Notes: generated from the sequence alone by a model not told the origin. 64,000 nucleotides of DNA from Streptomyces sp. NBC_00335 (GCF_036127095.1 NZ_CP108006.1:6749501-6813500), one strand, 5' to 3'. Positions 1-9,563 are shown, counted from the first letter of the stretch. Numbers and translations: made by a program.

Positions 1-922
1 TCAGTTCCAGGCCGACCAGCGCCAGCATGGCCAGCACGATGCAGCCCACGGAGGTGGTGAAGGCCGGCCGGGAGAACATCCGCATGTCGATCAGCGGGTG
101 CGCGCGGCGCTTCTGGCGCCGTACGAAGAGCACGAGCAGCGCCGCCCCGATCAGCAGCGGGACCAGTGCCTGCGGGTCGGTGAGGTGGCGCTCGGCGCCG
201 AGCCGCTTGATCCCGAGGACCGAGCCGAGCACGCCGCCGGCGGCCATGAGCGCGCCGAGCACGTCCCAGGGCCCGTCGGAGGTGCCCTTGGACTCGGGCA
301 GCAGCCACCGTCCCAGCGGCAGGATCATGACCATGAGCGGGATGTTGATCAGGAAGACCGAGCCCCACCAGAAGTGCTGGACCAGGAAGCCGCCGAGGAC
401 GGGGCCGCTGGCCGCGCCCACGGCGGCGACGGCGGTCCAGATGCCGATGGCGAGGGCCCGCTCGCGCCGGTCGGGGAAGACCTGGCGCAGGATCGACAGG
501 GTGGCGGGCATGATCATCGCGCCGCCGACGCCCAGCAGGGCACGGGCCGCGATCAGGACCTGGGCGTTGTCGGCGAGGGCGGCCAGGGCCGAGGCCGCGC
601 CGAAGAGCCCGTAGCCGAGGAGCAGGACGCGGCGGCGGCCCACGCGGTCACCGAGGGTGCCGAAGAGGATGAGGAGGGCGGCGCAGACCAGCGGGTAGGC
701 GTCGACGATCCAGAGCAGCTCCATCGGGCCGGGCCGCAGGTCTTCGGAGACGGAGGGAACGGCGACGTGCAGGATCGTCGCGTCGAGCGCGACGAGCACC
801 AGGCTCACGCAGAGGACCGCCAGTACGGCCCAGCGGTTGGCCCCGCCGGAGGCCGCGCCGAGTCGCCGCAGTCGCTGCCGGGGGGAAGGGGTCCTGTCGC
901 CGGTCGTGTTCGTCCCCGACAT
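1..922 (-). CDS. MFS drug-efflux transporter, DHA2-like (3' end outside window)
   Basis: Partial gene: the C-terminal part lies beyond base 1, leaving about 307 residues. The protein opens with a short basic cytoplasmic stretch and then hydrophobic helices; the first carries the LDATILHVAVP motif typical of 14-helix DHA2 exporters, followed by WIVDAYPLVCA and the loop motif GTLGDRVGRRR (MFS motif A). Later stretches include GVGGAMIMPATLSI and SGPVLGGFL (motif C-like). Such proteins exchange protons for drugs at the membrane. The start is ATG at 922 because GGGAGG sits 7 bases upstream; an overlapping ATG at 926 is in another frame. The upstream gene is divergent. The substrate cannot be told. 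Confidence 0.85.
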   Translation of the reverse strand, partial: MSGTNTTGDRTPSPRQRLRRLGAASGGANRWAVLAVLCVSLVLVALDATILHVAVPSVSEDLRPGPMELLWIVDAYPLVCAALLILFGTLGDRVGRRRVLLLGYGLFGAASALAALADNAQVLIAARALLGVGGAMIMPATLSILRQVFPDRRERALAIGIWTAVAAVGAASGPVLGGFLVQHFWWGSVFLINIPLMVMILPLGRWLLPESKGTSDGPWDVLGALMAAGGVLGSVLGIKRLGAERHLTDPQALVPLLIGAALLVLFVRRQKRRAHPLIDMRMFSRPAFTTSVGCIVLAMLALVGLEL

Positions 923-1166
923 GCATGTACCTCCCAGGTGATCCCTCGCACTCGGCGGACCAGCGTCTTCTCGGAGCCACGGGTGGGGAGGGTGGCGTCC
1001 TACGGGGTCCGGCGTCGACACGCGAGTGAAGGGTCAGCGTACGCGAGTTCGGCTGTCCGACACGTGGTCAAGCTCTCATCCCGCCGCCGGCTGCGATGTG
1101 GTGTGCGCCACTCGTTCCACCTCGGCCCCTCCTGCCCGGGCGCGCCTGCCCCCGACCTCGATAATC

Positions 1167-2282
1167 ATGCCCGTGAAGGATCTTGGATTTCGTCGGGCCG
1201 CGCCCGCTCTGGCCGTGTTCGTGGCGGTTCGGCTGCTGGGGCTGGCCGTGCTCACGGTGTGGGGGGCGGCGGCCGGCAGTAGCGCGCACACCTTGCTCTC
1301 GGCCCGCTGGGACTCCCTCTGGTACGCCCGGATCGCCACCGAGGGGTACGGGTACGAGGTGGCGCTCCCGAACGGCGACGTCCACTCCAACCTGGCCTTC
1401 TTCCCGCTGCTGCCCTGGCTGGAGCGGCTGGTGTCGGCCGTCACCGGGCTCGGCCACGGATCCGCGGGCCTGGTGGTGTCGGCGCTCGCCGGGCTCGCCG
1501 CGGCCTGGGGGATCTTCGCGGTCGCCGAACTCCTCCACGGCCGCCGGGCCGGGGTGTTCGCCGTCGCGGTCTGGGCCGCGCTGCCCGTCGGGATCGTCCA
1601 GTCGATGGCGTACAGCGAGTCGCTGTTCACCGCGCTGGCCGCCTGGAGCCTCTACGGGATCCTGCGCGGGCACTGGCTCACGGCCGGCCTGCTCGCGGCC
1701 GGGGCGGGGCTGACCCGCCCGGTCGGAGCCGCCGTGGTCGCGGCGGTGTGGGTGGGCGCCGCCCTGGCCCTGCGCGGCGGGGAACGCTCCTGGCGGCCGG
1801 TGGCGGGGGCGCTGCTGGCCCCGCTCGGAGCGGCGGCGTACGTGCTGTGGGTGGGCGCGCGCACCGGCGGCGGCCTGACCGGGTACCTGGACGTACAGGG
1901 CGGCTGGGGAAACGGCTTCGACGGCGGCTGGGCGTTCGCCCGGTTCATCGGGGCGCGACTGGCCTCGCCGGCCTTCGCCGCCGGGATCGGGCTGATCGCC
2001 GGGGTCGCACTGGTGCTGTGGCTGTACGCGCTCTGCGTGCGGCGGCGCCAGCCGCTGCCGCTGCTGGTGTACGCCGGGATCGTGGTGGCGCTGGCCCTGT
2101 GCGCCTCCGGGTACTTCGGCTCCAAGCCCCGGCTGCTGCTCCCCGCCTTCCCGCTGGTGTTCCCGCCGGCGGTGGCGCTGGCCCGGTGGCGGACGGGCCG
2201 GGCGGCCGCGGTGCTGGGTGCGGCGGCCGTCGCCGCGGCCGCGTACGGGGCCTTCTGGCTGAACGGCTCGGGGCCTCCGTAG
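1167..2282 (+). CDS. GT-C / PIG-V-like mannosyltransferase family membrane protein
   Basis: A 371-residue multi-pass protein. After a first helix it has ARWDSLWYARIATEGY, the D-x-x-W-Y loop seen after the first helix of PIG-V/GT-C polyprenyl-sugar transferases, then NLAFFPLLPWLERL and many Ala/Val/Leu/Gly helices. By family it would transfer a sugar, probably mannose from a polyprenyl carrier, on the outer face of the membrane; the acceptor is unknown. There is no Shine-Dalgarno before ATG 1167. GTG at 1173 is a real alternative: GATAAT at 1160-1165 lies 7 bases before it, fitting a leaderless transcript. The longer start was chosen provisionally. Confidence 0.7.
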   Translation: MPVKDLGFRRAAPALAVFVAVRLLGLAVLTVWGAAAGSSAHTLLSARWDSLWYARIATEGYGYEVALPNGDVHSNLAFFPLLPWLERLVSAVTGLGHGSAGLVVSALAGLAAAWGIFAVAELLHGRRAGVFAVAVWAALPVGIVQSMAYSESLFTALAAWSLYGILRGHWLTAGLLAAGAGLTRPVGAAVVAAVWVGAALALRGGERSWRPVAGALLAPLGAAAYVLWVGARTGGGLTGYLDVQGGWGNGFDGGWAFARFIGARLASPAFAAGIGLIAGVALVLWLYALCVRRRQPLPLLVYAGIVVALALCASGYFGSKPRLLLPAFPLVFPPAVALARWRTGRAAAVLGAAAVAAAAYGAFWLNGSGPP

Positions 2283-2519
2283 GCCCGGGATCACGGAATG
2301 GATCGTTCCGTTCCATCTTCGGGCAAAGTAATTGACCGGGACTGATAAATGCGGCCTAAGTATGCGAGGAAAAGACCGGAGGAAGGGGCCTCCGTCACTC
2401 CAACCAAAGGATGAATACCGGGAATTAAGTCCCGCGTGAGACCAAGTCCACATCACATGGTCATCACAAAGCGCGTGATTCGACCGGGGTGCCCATCGGC
2501 GCGCGGTAACGTCGATTGA
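2283..2519. other. Intergenic, no gene; probable -10 element before the PAP2 gene
   Basis: A 237-base gap that is more AT-rich than its neighbours. No plausible coding frame is seen. TAACGT at 2507-2512 followed by 7 bases to the GTG start at 2520 looks like a -10 element driving a leaderless mRNA. I could not place a convincing -35. Confidence 0.35.
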
Positions 2520-3698
2520 GTGCGTACCGACCAAATCCTGCCCAGACTGGAGCGGGTGTTCGCCCGGCTGGACCGGGAACCAGAGCGACCGGCTCATCTG
2601 CAAACACCGCGGATGAGCCGGCACCGCGTCGTGCTCCTCGGAGCGACCCTCGGCTTCTACCTGGCAATCGTCGTCGCGGTGCTGACCACTTCCTGGCTCG
2701 TCCGCCTCGACTGGCAGATCATGTTCTTCCGGCCGTACGAGCAGTGGCCGCAGCTCCACGCCTTCCTCGACTACCTCGTCGTCCTGGGCCAGCGCGGCCC
2801 CACCGCGGTCATGGTCGCCGCCTGGCTCGGCTGGCGGTCCTGGCGGCAGCACACCCTCCGCCCGCTGATCACCCTCGGCGTGGCGCTGCTGCTGCTCAAC
2901 ATCACCGTGGGCGCCGTCAAGCTCGGACTGGGCCGGCTCGGTCCGCACTACGCCACCGAGATCGGCTCGGCGGAGCTCTTCGCCGGCGGAGATATATTTC
3001 CTTCGGGCCACACCGCCAACGCCGTGGTGACCTGGGGAATCCTGGCCTACCTGGCGTCCACGGTGGTCACCCGCCGGGTGCTGTCCCTGGTGTCCGCCGT
3101 GGTCTCCCTGAGCGTCGGCGCCACCACCGTCTACCTCGGCACCCACTGGGTCAGCGACGTCCTGCTCGGCTGGCTCGCCGGCCTGCTCGTGCTGCTGGCG
3201 CTGCCGTGGTTCGAGCCGTTCATCGCGCTGGCCGAGGCCTACGTCTTCGACGTGCGGGCCCGGCTGCGCAGCCTCGTGGAGGCCGGGCAGGTGCCCGAGG
3301 CCCTCACCGGAGTGCTCGTCCCACTGCTCTCGGCCGGCGGCAAGTGGCAGCTCCAGCGGGCCGCCGCCGAGCCGTCCGAGCGGCCGTCGGGGGAGCCCGT
3401 GCCGCCGGCGGCGCCCGTACTTCCCGTGCCGCTGGTGCAGCCCGCGGTCGTCCTGCGGCAGCCCGAGCCGGCCGAGCCCCCGCAGGTTCCGGTCCCGGCG
3501 TCGGCCGCCGCTTCCGCTTCCGCCCAGGCTGCTGCGGGCCACCAGCCCGCCGCCCGGCCCGCCGTCCACCTCTCCGGCCGTCCGCACCTGATCCGTTCGG
3601 AGCGGACCCCGCTCACCCCGGCAGGCAGCCGCCGGCCGGCCCACGCCGACCGCGCCCCCGTGCGCGGCGCGGCGCCCCGCCCGGCCACCGGCGGCTGA
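2520..3698 (+). CDS. PAP2-superfamily phosphatase with Pro/Ala-rich tail
   Basis: 392 residues. An N-terminal hydrophilic stretch of about 35 residues precedes membrane helices. The PAP2 acid-phosphatase signature is complete: K-x6-R-P-type motif as KLGLGRLGP (about residue 140), PSGHTAN (about 162) and GTHWVSDVLLGW (about 205), giving the catalytic His and the phosphate-binding Lys/Arg/Ser. The last 120 residues are a Pro/Ala/Val-rich cytoplasmic or cell-wall-spanning tail with no fold I recognise. Such enzymes dephosphorylate undecaprenyl pyrophosphate, phosphatidate or similar lipids. GTG 2520 has no ribosome site but follows a -10-like TAACGT by 7 bases; ATG about 30 codons in is an alternative. 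Followed by a strong terminator. Confidence 0.8.
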   Translation: MRTDQILPRLERVFARLDREPERPAHLQTPRMSRHRVVLLGATLGFYLAIVVAVLTTSWLVRLDWQIMFFRPYEQWPQLHAFLDYLVVLGQRGPTAVMVAAWLGWRSWRQHTLRPLITLGVALLLLNITVGAVKLGLGRLGPHYATEIGSAELFAGGDIFPSGHTANAVVTWGILAYLASTVVTRRVLSLVSAVVSLSVGATTVYLGTHWVSDVLLGWLAGLLVLLALPWFEPFIALAEAYVFDVRARLRSLVEAGQVPEALTGVLVPLLSAGGKWQLQRAAAEPSERPSGEPVPPAAPVLPVPLVQPAVVLRQPEPAEPPQVPVPASAAASASAQAAAGHQPAARPAVHLSGRPHLIRSERTPLTPAGSRRPAHADRAPVRGAAPRPATGG

Positions 3699-3738
3699 GC
3701 CGGACCCCGGGCGGTACGCACCCCTTCCGCTCGCGCAT

Positions 3739-3777
3739 CCACGGCGGGCCCCGGTCGACGACCGGGGCCCGCCGTGG
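3739..3777 (+). terminator. Intrinsic terminator after the PAP2 phosphatase gene
   Basis: A perfect inverted repeat with 19-base arms (3739-3757 and 3759-3777) around one central base; in RNA a few inner pairs would open to make the loop. No T-run follows, as is usual in Streptomyces. It lies 40 bases after the phosphatase stop. Confidence 0.75.
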
Positions 3778-3932
3778 CGCGTCCGGGGCACGGCGGCCGC
3801 GAAAGGCCCGGAACGTCAGCGGCGCGCCCGGACGTTCCTCCATACCGGGTCACGCTTGTGTCACGGATTGTCGACAGTCCTCCACGGCGGAGTTTGTCTG
3901 GACCTTTTATTTCCCGTCCCGCGACACGCCCG

Positions 3933-3958
3933 GGGGGAATTCTGTTTCGAATTCCCCC
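3933..3958. terminator. Hairpin downstream of the WYL regulator gene
   Basis: Perfect 10-base arms GGGGGAATTC (3933-3942) and GAATTCCCCC (3949-3958) around a 6-base loop. It lies 62 bases beyond the stop of the minus-strand WYL gene, so it may end that transcript. It could also be a protein-binding palindrome. The rest of 3778-4020 shows no gene. Confidence 0.45.
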
Positions 3959-4020
3959 GCAACTCCCCGGAATTGTGGCCGGGGCGTGCTCCGGTCCCCC
4001 TCCGCTTCCTTACAAACCCT

Positions 4021-5004
4021 TCACTTCTCCGGCTGGTTCACGAGCGGTTCCAGAGACCTGCCGAGCCGATCTCGCGCGGCCCGGATCCGGTCCGTCAGTT
4101 CGGCCGGTTCGATGACCTCGAACTCACACCCGATCATCATGATGTGAATGACGAGGACATCGAGGTTGACCGCCCCGGTGCGCAGGATGCAGCTCTGCTC
4201 GTCGAGCGGCTCCAGGGTCCCGTCGGCCGGTCCGACGATCCGCGCCGCCTCCTGCTCGGGCACCCGCAGCCGGACCACCGCGCGGGTCGCGTACACCCGT
4301 TGGGAGATGCCCCGGGAGACGTACGCGGCGAGGTCCTCGGCGGGCGGCGGGCGCGGGGTGAAGCGCGGTCCGTGCGGGGGCCTGAGCTCGATCCGGTCCA
4401 CCCGGAAGGTCCGCCAGCCCTCCCGGTCCAGATCCCAGGCAACGAGGTACCAGCGGCGCTCGCTGCACACCAGCCGGTGCGGTTCGACGGTCCTGCGGGT
4501 GACGGTGCCCCCGTGGTCCCGGTATCCGAAGCGCAGCCGCTCGGCGTCACGGCAGACGCCGGCCAGCTCGGTGAGCACGGAGGAGTCGACCGTGGAGCCG
4601 CGCGCCCTGCGGAACATGGGCACGGTGAACTCGTTCAGCGCGGACACCCGGGCCCGCAGCCGCGAGGGCAGTACCTGCTCCAGCTTCGCCAGCGCCCGTA
4701 CGGAGGCCTCGCCGATGCCCTCCACGCCGTTCCCGGCGGCGGTCCGCAGCCCCACGGCCACGGCGACGGCCTCGTCGTCGTCGAGCAGCAGCGGCGGCAG
4801 CTCGGCCCCGGCCCCCAACTGGTACCCGCCGCCGGTGCCCGGACTGGCGTTCACGGGGTAACCGAGCTCCCGCAGCCGGTCCACGTCCCGGCGCACGGTC
4901 CGCGGGGTCACGCCGAGCCGGCCCGCCAGATCGGCCCCGGTCCATTCCCGGTGGGCCTGCAACAGGGACAACAGGCGCAGCAGTCGCGCGGAGGTATCAA
5001 GCAT
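4021..5004 (-). CDS. WYL-domain transcriptional regulator with DeoR-type HTH
   Basis: 327 residues. The N-terminus (residues 1-60) is a winged helix-turn-helix: RLLRLLSLLQ, then LAGRLGVTPRTVRRDVDRLRELGYPV, typical of the YafY/DeoR-like class. The middle holds the WYL domain (around residues 140-215) with RRWYLVAWDLDREGWRTFRVDRI, where the conserved basic and aromatic residues bind a ligand, often a nucleotide or nucleic acid. A WCX-like C-terminal region follows. Start is ATG 5004; a GAGG-like site is hard to see. It is transcribed away from an acyl-CoA dehydrogenase gene with 162 bases between the starts, so shared control is plausible. The ligand is unknown. Confidence 0.85.
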   Translation of the reverse strand: MLDTSARLLRLLSLLQAHREWTGADLAGRLGVTPRTVRRDVDRLRELGYPVNASPGTGGGYQLGAGAELPPLLLDDDEAVAVAVGLRTAAGNGVEGIGEASVRALAKLEQVLPSRLRARVSALNEFTVPMFRRARGSTVDSSVLTELAGVCRDAERLRFGYRDHGGTVTRRTVEPHRLVCSERRWYLVAWDLDREGWRTFRVDRIELRPPHGPRFTPRPPPAEDLAAYVSRGISQRVYATRAVVRLRVPEQEAARIVGPADGTLEPLDEQSCILRTGAVNLDVLVIHIMMIGCEFEVIEPAELTDRIRAARDRLGRSLEPLVNQPEK

Positions 5005-5166
5005 GTCCGCAGTCTGCCCGCAGGACCGGGGATCGCAGGACCGGGCCACACGACAGGGAGGCCGTGCGGCAGGACGGGGGTCACACCCGCAGCGGGTGGA
5101 CCGCGGACCGGCGGACCGACAAACTTGCGGCGCTAGGTTTTGTGATCCGGCCTGCCAGGAGGCGCA

Positions 5167-6336
5167 GTGTCCTTCGTTCCCACCGACCCGCTCGGGCTCG
5201 ACGAACTCCTCACGCCCGAGGACCTCGCGATCCGGGACACCGTCCGCGGCTGGGCCGCCGACCGGGTCCTGCCGCACATCGCCGAGTGGTACGAGAACGG
5301 CGAGCTGCCCGGGATCCGGGAGATCGCCAAGGAGCTCGGCGCCCTCGGCGCCCTCGGGATGTCGCTCCAGGGCTACGGCTGCGCGGGCGCCAGCGCCGTC
5401 CAGTACGGGCTCGCCTGCCTGGAACTGGAGGCCGCCGACTCCGGGATCCGCTCGCTGGTCTCCGTACAGGGCTCCCTGGCGATGTACGCGATCTGGAAGT
5501 ACGGCTCCGAGGAGCAGAAGCAGCGGTGGCTGCCCGGCATGGCCGCCGGCGAACTCATCGGCTGCTTCGGGCTGACCGAGCCCGACGTCGGTTCGGACCC
5601 CGGCGCGATGCGCACCCACGCCAAGCGGGACGGCTCGGACTGGGTCCTGAACGGCCGCAAGATGTGGATCACCAACGGCTCGGTGGCCGCCGTGGCCGTC
5701 GTCTGGGCGCAGACCGAGGAGGGGATCCGCGGTTTCGCCGTCCCCACGGACAGCGCCGGCTTCTCCGCCCCGGAGATCAAGCACAAGTGGTCCCTGCGCG
5801 CCTCGGTGACCAGCGAGCTGATCCTGGACGACGTACGGCTGCCCGCCGACGCGGTGCTTCCGGGGGTCACCGGGCTCAAGGGGCCGCTCGGCTGTCTCAG
5901 CCACGCGCGGTACGGGATCGTCTGGGGATCCATGGGTGCGGCGCGCGCCAGCTTCGAGTCGGCGCTGGACTACGCGAAGACGCGCGAGCAGTTCGGCAGG
6001 CCCATCGGAGGCTTCCAGCTCACGCAGGCCAAGCTCGCGGACATGGCGCTGGAGCTCCACAAGGGGATCCTGCTCGCCCACCACCTGGGCCGCCGGATGG
6101 ACGCGGGGACCCTGCGGCCGGAGCAGATCAGCTTCGGCAAGCTCAACAACGTCCGCGAGGCCATCGAGATCTGTCGCACCGCGCGGACGATCCTCGGTGC
6201 CAACGGGATCTCCCTCGAATACCCCGTCATGCGGCACGCCACCAACCTCGAATCGGTCCTCACCTACGAGGGCACCGTCGAGATGCACCAGCTCGTGCTG
6301 GGCAAGGCGCTCACCGGGCTCGACGCCTTCCGCTAG
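5167..6336 (+). CDS. Acyl-CoA dehydrogenase, glutaryl-CoA dehydrogenase type
   Basis: 389 residues, the full length of an FAD acyl-CoA dehydrogenase. The predicted catalytic base is Glu368 in TYEGT, the usual glutaryl/isovaleryl position. Arg95 in SGIRSLVSVQ matches the arginine that holds the distal carboxylate in glutaryl-CoA dehydrogenases. FGLTEPDVGSD (about 134-144) and WITNGS (167-172) are the family FAD and substrate signatures, and REQFGRPIGGFQ (273-284) is the second one. By family it would oxidise and decarboxylate glutaryl-CoA to crotonyl-CoA in lysine/tryptophan breakdown. GTG 5167 is preceded by AGGAGG at 5 bases. It diverges from a WYL regulator. The exact substrate is an inference from Arg95. 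Confidence 0.85.
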   Translation: MSFVPTDPLGLDELLTPEDLAIRDTVRGWAADRVLPHIAEWYENGELPGIREIAKELGALGALGMSLQGYGCAGASAVQYGLACLELEAADSGIRSLVSVQGSLAMYAIWKYGSEEQKQRWLPGMAAGELIGCFGLTEPDVGSDPGAMRTHAKRDGSDWVLNGRKMWITNGSVAAVAVVWAQTEEGIRGFAVPTDSAGFSAPEIKHKWSLRASVTSELILDDVRLPADAVLPGVTGLKGPLGCLSHARYGIVWGSMGAARASFESALDYAKTREQFGRPIGGFQLTQAKLADMALELHKGILLAHHLGRRMDAGTLRPEQISFGKLNNVREAIEICRTARTILGANGISLEYPVMRHATNLESVLTYEGTVEMHQLVLGKALTGLDAFR

Positions 6337-6402
6337 GCCGGGTACGGCCACTGGATGCCGGGAGGGCCGGAAGGAACCGGAGGCGGCCGGTGAGGGCCTT
6401 GC

Positions 6403-6855
6403 TCAGCTCTGGTTGAAGAAGTCGCGCGAGCGGCCGCCGGGCTCGCCGCTCACGATCTGGGTGTCGGCCGGGGTCAGCAGGAAGACCCTGGTCGCCACCC
6501 GCTCGATCGAACCGCGCAGACCGAAGGTCAGACCGGCCGCGAAGTCGACCACGCGCTTCGCGTCGCCCGGGTCCATCGAGGACAGGTTCACGATGACCGG
6601 GACACCGTCACGGAACAGCTCGCCGATGCCGCGGGCGTCGCGGAAACCGTCCGGGGTGACCGTCGCGATGCGGCGGCCCTGATCGACGGCGGACTCCGAC
6701 GCCACCTTGACGCGCGGGTCCGTGACCCACTGCTCGCCGGGGCCGACCACCGAACCCCCCTGCGGGGCCTCCGCGTAGTCGTCGTCGTAGTAACGCTCGT
6801 CGTCGCTGTCCTCTACGAGACCCAGCCAGGCACTCGCCTTGCGCACCGAACCCAT
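6403..6855 (-). CDS. SepF-family cell-division protein, short paralogue
   Basis: 150 residues. An N-terminal amphipathic segment ([13 protein letters not shown], likely membrane-binding) leads into an acidic tyrosine-rich linker ([11 protein letters not shown]) and then the SepF core (about residues 60-140), with [45 protein letters not shown]. SepF anchors FtsZ filaments to the membrane and shapes the septum. Streptomyces carries one SepF in the division cluster plus short SepF-like (Sfl) paralogues elsewhere; the small size and the lack of dcw neighbours suggest an Sfl-type copy. The start has an excellent AAAGGAGG site. It converges with the acyl-CoA dehydrogenase gene. Confidence 0.85.
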   Translation of the reverse strand: MGSVRKASAWLGLVEDSDDERYYDDDYAEAPQGGSVVGPGEQWVTDPRVKVASESAVDQGRRIATVTPDGFRDARGIGELFRDGVPVIVNLSSMDPGDAKRVVDFAAGLTFGLRGSIERVATRVFLLTPADTQIVSGEPGGRSRDFFNQS

Positions 6856-7139
6856 GGACGCCTCCTTTCATCGCGGTCAGTTCTGTCTTCTCTTCCGCGT
6901 CCCTATCGTCGTCCATGATGCTGACAACGCGCCAAGTGGATAGTCGCCGCGCAGGGGTTTCGTGACGGTACTGGTGCAGAACATCCGTTGCACGGTCAAG
7001 GATCCCAGCGGGTACCGCTGCTGTCTGAGTGAAAATACGACCAGTACGGCCGTACGGGTGAGCGATGGGGACGTACGGGTGACGGACGGTGTCGCTACGA
7101 TGCCCGTCGAGCACGCGTATGACACACGGGGGAATCGTT

Positions 7140-8285
7140 TTGTTCGGCATCGTCAGACCATGCACGCACCGCCTCGGGGAACGGTTCAAGACGGAGTGGA
7201 TGGCCCATCTCTGCGGGCTGTGCCTGGCACTTCGGGGGGACCACGGCCAGTTCGCGAGGATCGTGACCAACTACGACGGGCTGCTCGTCTCCGTTCTGAC
7301 GGAGGCTCAGTCCGGACCCGCCCCGGGCTCCCGGCGCACCGCCGGGCCCTGTCCACTGCGCGGGATGCGCACCGCCGCCGTGGCCAACGGCGAGGGGGCG
7401 CGGCTCGCCGCCGCCGTCTCGCTCGTGCTGGCCTCCGCGAAGGTGCGCGACCACGTGGCCGACCGGGACGGCCTGTTGGCCCGCGCCCCGATCGCCCTCG
7501 CGGCGCGCCGGGTGGCCCGAGGCTGGGACCGGGCGGGTGCCCGTACCGGGGCCTCGCTCGGCTTCGACACGGCCGTGCTCGTCGACGCCGTGGACCGGCA
7601 GACGGGCATCGAGACCCTGGCCGGAGCCGGCACGCCGGTGCTCGTGGTGACCGAGCCGACCGAGACCGCCACGGCCGCCGCCTTCGCCCATACCGCGACC
7701 CTCGCCGGGCGGCCAGGCAACGCCCCCGCGCTCGCCGAGGCCGGACGCTACTTCGGGCGGCTCGCGCACCTGCTGGACGCCGTCGAGGACCAGGCGGCGG
7801 ACGCGGCGGCGGGCGCCTGGAACCCGCTGACCGCCACCGGGACCCCCATCGCCGAGGCCCGCAGGCTGTGCGACGACGCCCTGCGGGGCATCCGGCTGGC
7901 GCTGCGGGAGGTGGAGTTCGCCGACGCGGGCCTCGCCCACCGGCTGCTCGTGCACGAGCTGCGCACCTCGGTGGACCGGGCCTTCGGGACCGCGGGCTGC
8001 GCCCACACGGCGACGGCCCCGGCCCCCGAGGGCTCCTTCGGGCCGCCTCCGGTGGACTTCGGCCCGCCGCCGGCGCCCCCGAGCAAGCCGCGCCGCGGCC
8101 TGCTGGCGGGCTGCGCGGTGGCCCTGGGGCTGTTCTGCACCTGCCAGCTGTGCTGCACGGACCACGAGGGCCCGTGGTCCCGCAAGAAGAGGGACGCGTG
8201 GTGCGACAACTGCGACTGCGGTCCGAACTGTGACTGCAGCTGCGACGGCTGCTGCTGCTGCGACGGCTGCGGCTGCGACTGCTGA
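7140..8285 (+). CDS. DUF5685-like protein with cysteine-rich C-terminal tail
   Basis: 381 residues from a TTG start at 7140; GGGGGA lies about 8 bases upstream, and family members begin with this FGIVRPC motif. ATG at 7119 is an alternative. The N-terminus holds C-x-H and HLCGLC, a likely metal site. The centre (about 60-290) is Ala-rich and helical with no catalytic motif I know. A Pro-rich linker leads to a hydrophobic stretch around GLLAGCAVALGLFCTC and then a 28-residue tail with 13 cysteines alternating with Asp and Gly. The tail could chelate metal or form disulfides outside the membrane. The neighbour sepF-like gene is divergent. Function is unknown. Confidence 0.75.
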   Translation: MFGIVRPCTHRLGERFKTEWMAHLCGLCLALRGDHGQFARIVTNYDGLLVSVLTEAQSGPAPGSRRTAGPCPLRGMRTAAVANGEGARLAAAVSLVLASAKVRDHVADRDGLLARAPIALAARRVARGWDRAGARTGASLGFDTAVLVDAVDRQTGIETLAGAGTPVLVVTEPTETATAAAFAHTATLAGRPGNAPALAEAGRYFGRLAHLLDAVEDQAADAAAGAWNPLTATGTPIAEARRLCDDALRGIRLALREVEFADAGLAHRLLVHELRTSVDRAFGTAGCAHTATAPAPEGSFGPPPVDFGPPPAPPSKPRRGLLAGCAVALGLFCTCQLCCTDHEGPWSRKKRDAWCDNCDCGPNCDCSCDGCCCCDGCGCDC

Positions 8286-8684
8286 CGCGGTCCCCGGCGC
8301 CCTTTCCCGTGTGCCGCCTTTGGTGGGCCTGTGCGCCGTATGTCCGATGTACGCGCCCTGCCTTTGTCCCGACTGTGCAACAGCTGTGCACGGCGGCTCT
8401 TCGGTCGGAACCTTGCCGTCCGGGGCGAATTCAGGCCGTTTCGGATCGTCTGTCCGGGTCGCCGTCGACGTGGAGCGGGCTTTTGGGGGCCTTTGGGGTC
8501 GCCGGTGGCTGAATTACGGTCTTGCCTGGCACCTCTGGCGGCAGAAAACATTCGATAGCATTTACGAGGTTTGTCAGGGGCACGGCGAACGGTGATTCGT
8601 CCGTCCTGCCTCTGAGCACCCATACAGGCCCTGGACACCGCACCTGAATTCCGGGCCTTCGATCCCTTCCGGGAGGACAACTAA
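8286..8684 (+). promoter_or_regulatory. Leader and promoter region of the first streptogrisin gene
   Basis: A 399-base gap with no credible gene. It ends in a GGGAGGA ribosome site before GTG 8685. TTGTCAGGGGCACG (8571-8584) lies exactly 114 bases upstream of the start, the same distance as an identical 14-mer before the second protease gene. Around 8375-8395 there is a partial palindrome with CAGCTG at its centre. I could not assign -10/-35 boxes with confidence. Confidence 0.5.
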
Positions 8685-9563
8685 GTGACAGTCAAGCGCA
8701 TCTTCCGTTCCAGGCTCTTCGCGGCTGCCGTCGGTCTGACCGCCGTGGCCACGCTCGCGGGTCCCGCGGCCGCGGCCGAGGCCCCGAGCGGTGCCAGCGT
8801 CAACGCCGACCGCCTCGCCGCGGCCGAGGCCGCGGTCCTGCGCGCCGATGTCGCTGGTACCGCGTGGGGTGCCGACGAGACGGGGACCCTCGTGGTGACC
8901 GCCGACTCCACCGTGTCGGAGGCCAACATCGCGAAGATCAAGAAGGAGGCCGGGTCGAACGGCTCGGCCGTGCGCATCGAGCGGACCCACGGAAAGCTCT
9001 CGCAGCTGACCACGGGCGGTCAGGCGATCTACACCACGACGAAGCGCTGCTCCCTCGGCTTCAACGTGCGCCGGGGCACCCTCTACTACGCGCTGACCGC
9101 CGGTCACTGCACCCAGGGTGCGGGTACCTGGTACGCGAACACGAGCGGCGTGGTCATCGGCGCGACGGCGGGCTCCAGCTTCCCGGGCAACGACTACGGG
9201 ATCGTCCGTTACGACAACAAGGGCCTGTCGCACTCCGGTGCGGTCTACGGCCAGGACATCAAGGACGCGATCAACCCCACCGTCGGCATGAGCGTGAAGC
9301 GGACCGGTTCCACCACCGGTACCCGCTACGGCAAGGTGACCGGTCTCAACAAGGCGGTCAACTACGGCAACGGCAACATCGTCTACGGTCTGACCCAGAC
9401 CAACGCCTGCGCCGAGCCCGGCGACAGCGGCGGCCCGTTCTACACCGGCACCCACGCCCTCGGCCTGACCTCCGGCGGCAGCGGTGACTGCAAGTCGGGC
9501 GGTGTCACGTACTTCCAGCCCGTCCGGGAAGTGCTCACCCGTTACAACGTGACCGTGTTCTAA
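8685..9563 (+). CDS. Streptogrisin-type secreted serine protease (S1 family), copy 1
   Basis: 292 residues. A twin-basic N-terminus and hydrophobic segment ending in AAAA (about residues 1-31) form a Sec signal. Residues 32-107 are the alpha-lytic-type propeptide, which acts as a folding chaperone. The mature protease begins near TTGGQAIY (about 109). The triad is visible: His141 in TAGHC, Asp170 in GNDYG and Ser248 in GDSGGP. Cysteines 122/142 and 242/269 match the two disulfides of streptogrisins A and B. It is an extracellular chymotrypsin-fold protease for protein nutrition or developmental turnover. GTG start with GGGAGGA. It has its own terminator, and a close paralogue lies 1.1 kb downstream. 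Confidence 0.95.
   Translation: MTVKRIFRSRLFAAAVGLTAVATLAGPAAAAEAPSGASVNADRLAAAEAAVLRADVAGTAWGADETGTLVVTADSTVSEANIAKIKKEAGSNGSAVRIERTHGKLSQLTTGGQAIYTTTKRCSLGFNVRRGTLYYALTAGHCTQGAGTWYANTSGVVIGATAGSSFPGNDYGIVRYDNKGLSHSGAVYGQDIKDAINPTVGMSVKRTGSTTGTRYGKVTGLNKAVNYGNGNIVYGLTQTNACAEPGDSGGPFYTGTHALGLTSGGSGDCKSGGVTYFQPVREVLTRYNVTVF

Noticed and set aside
1068..3791. 907-codon minus-strand frame across the mannosyltransferase and PAP2 genes
   Set aside because: It crosses two genes and the gap between them, with Gly/Arg/Glu-rich text and no motif.
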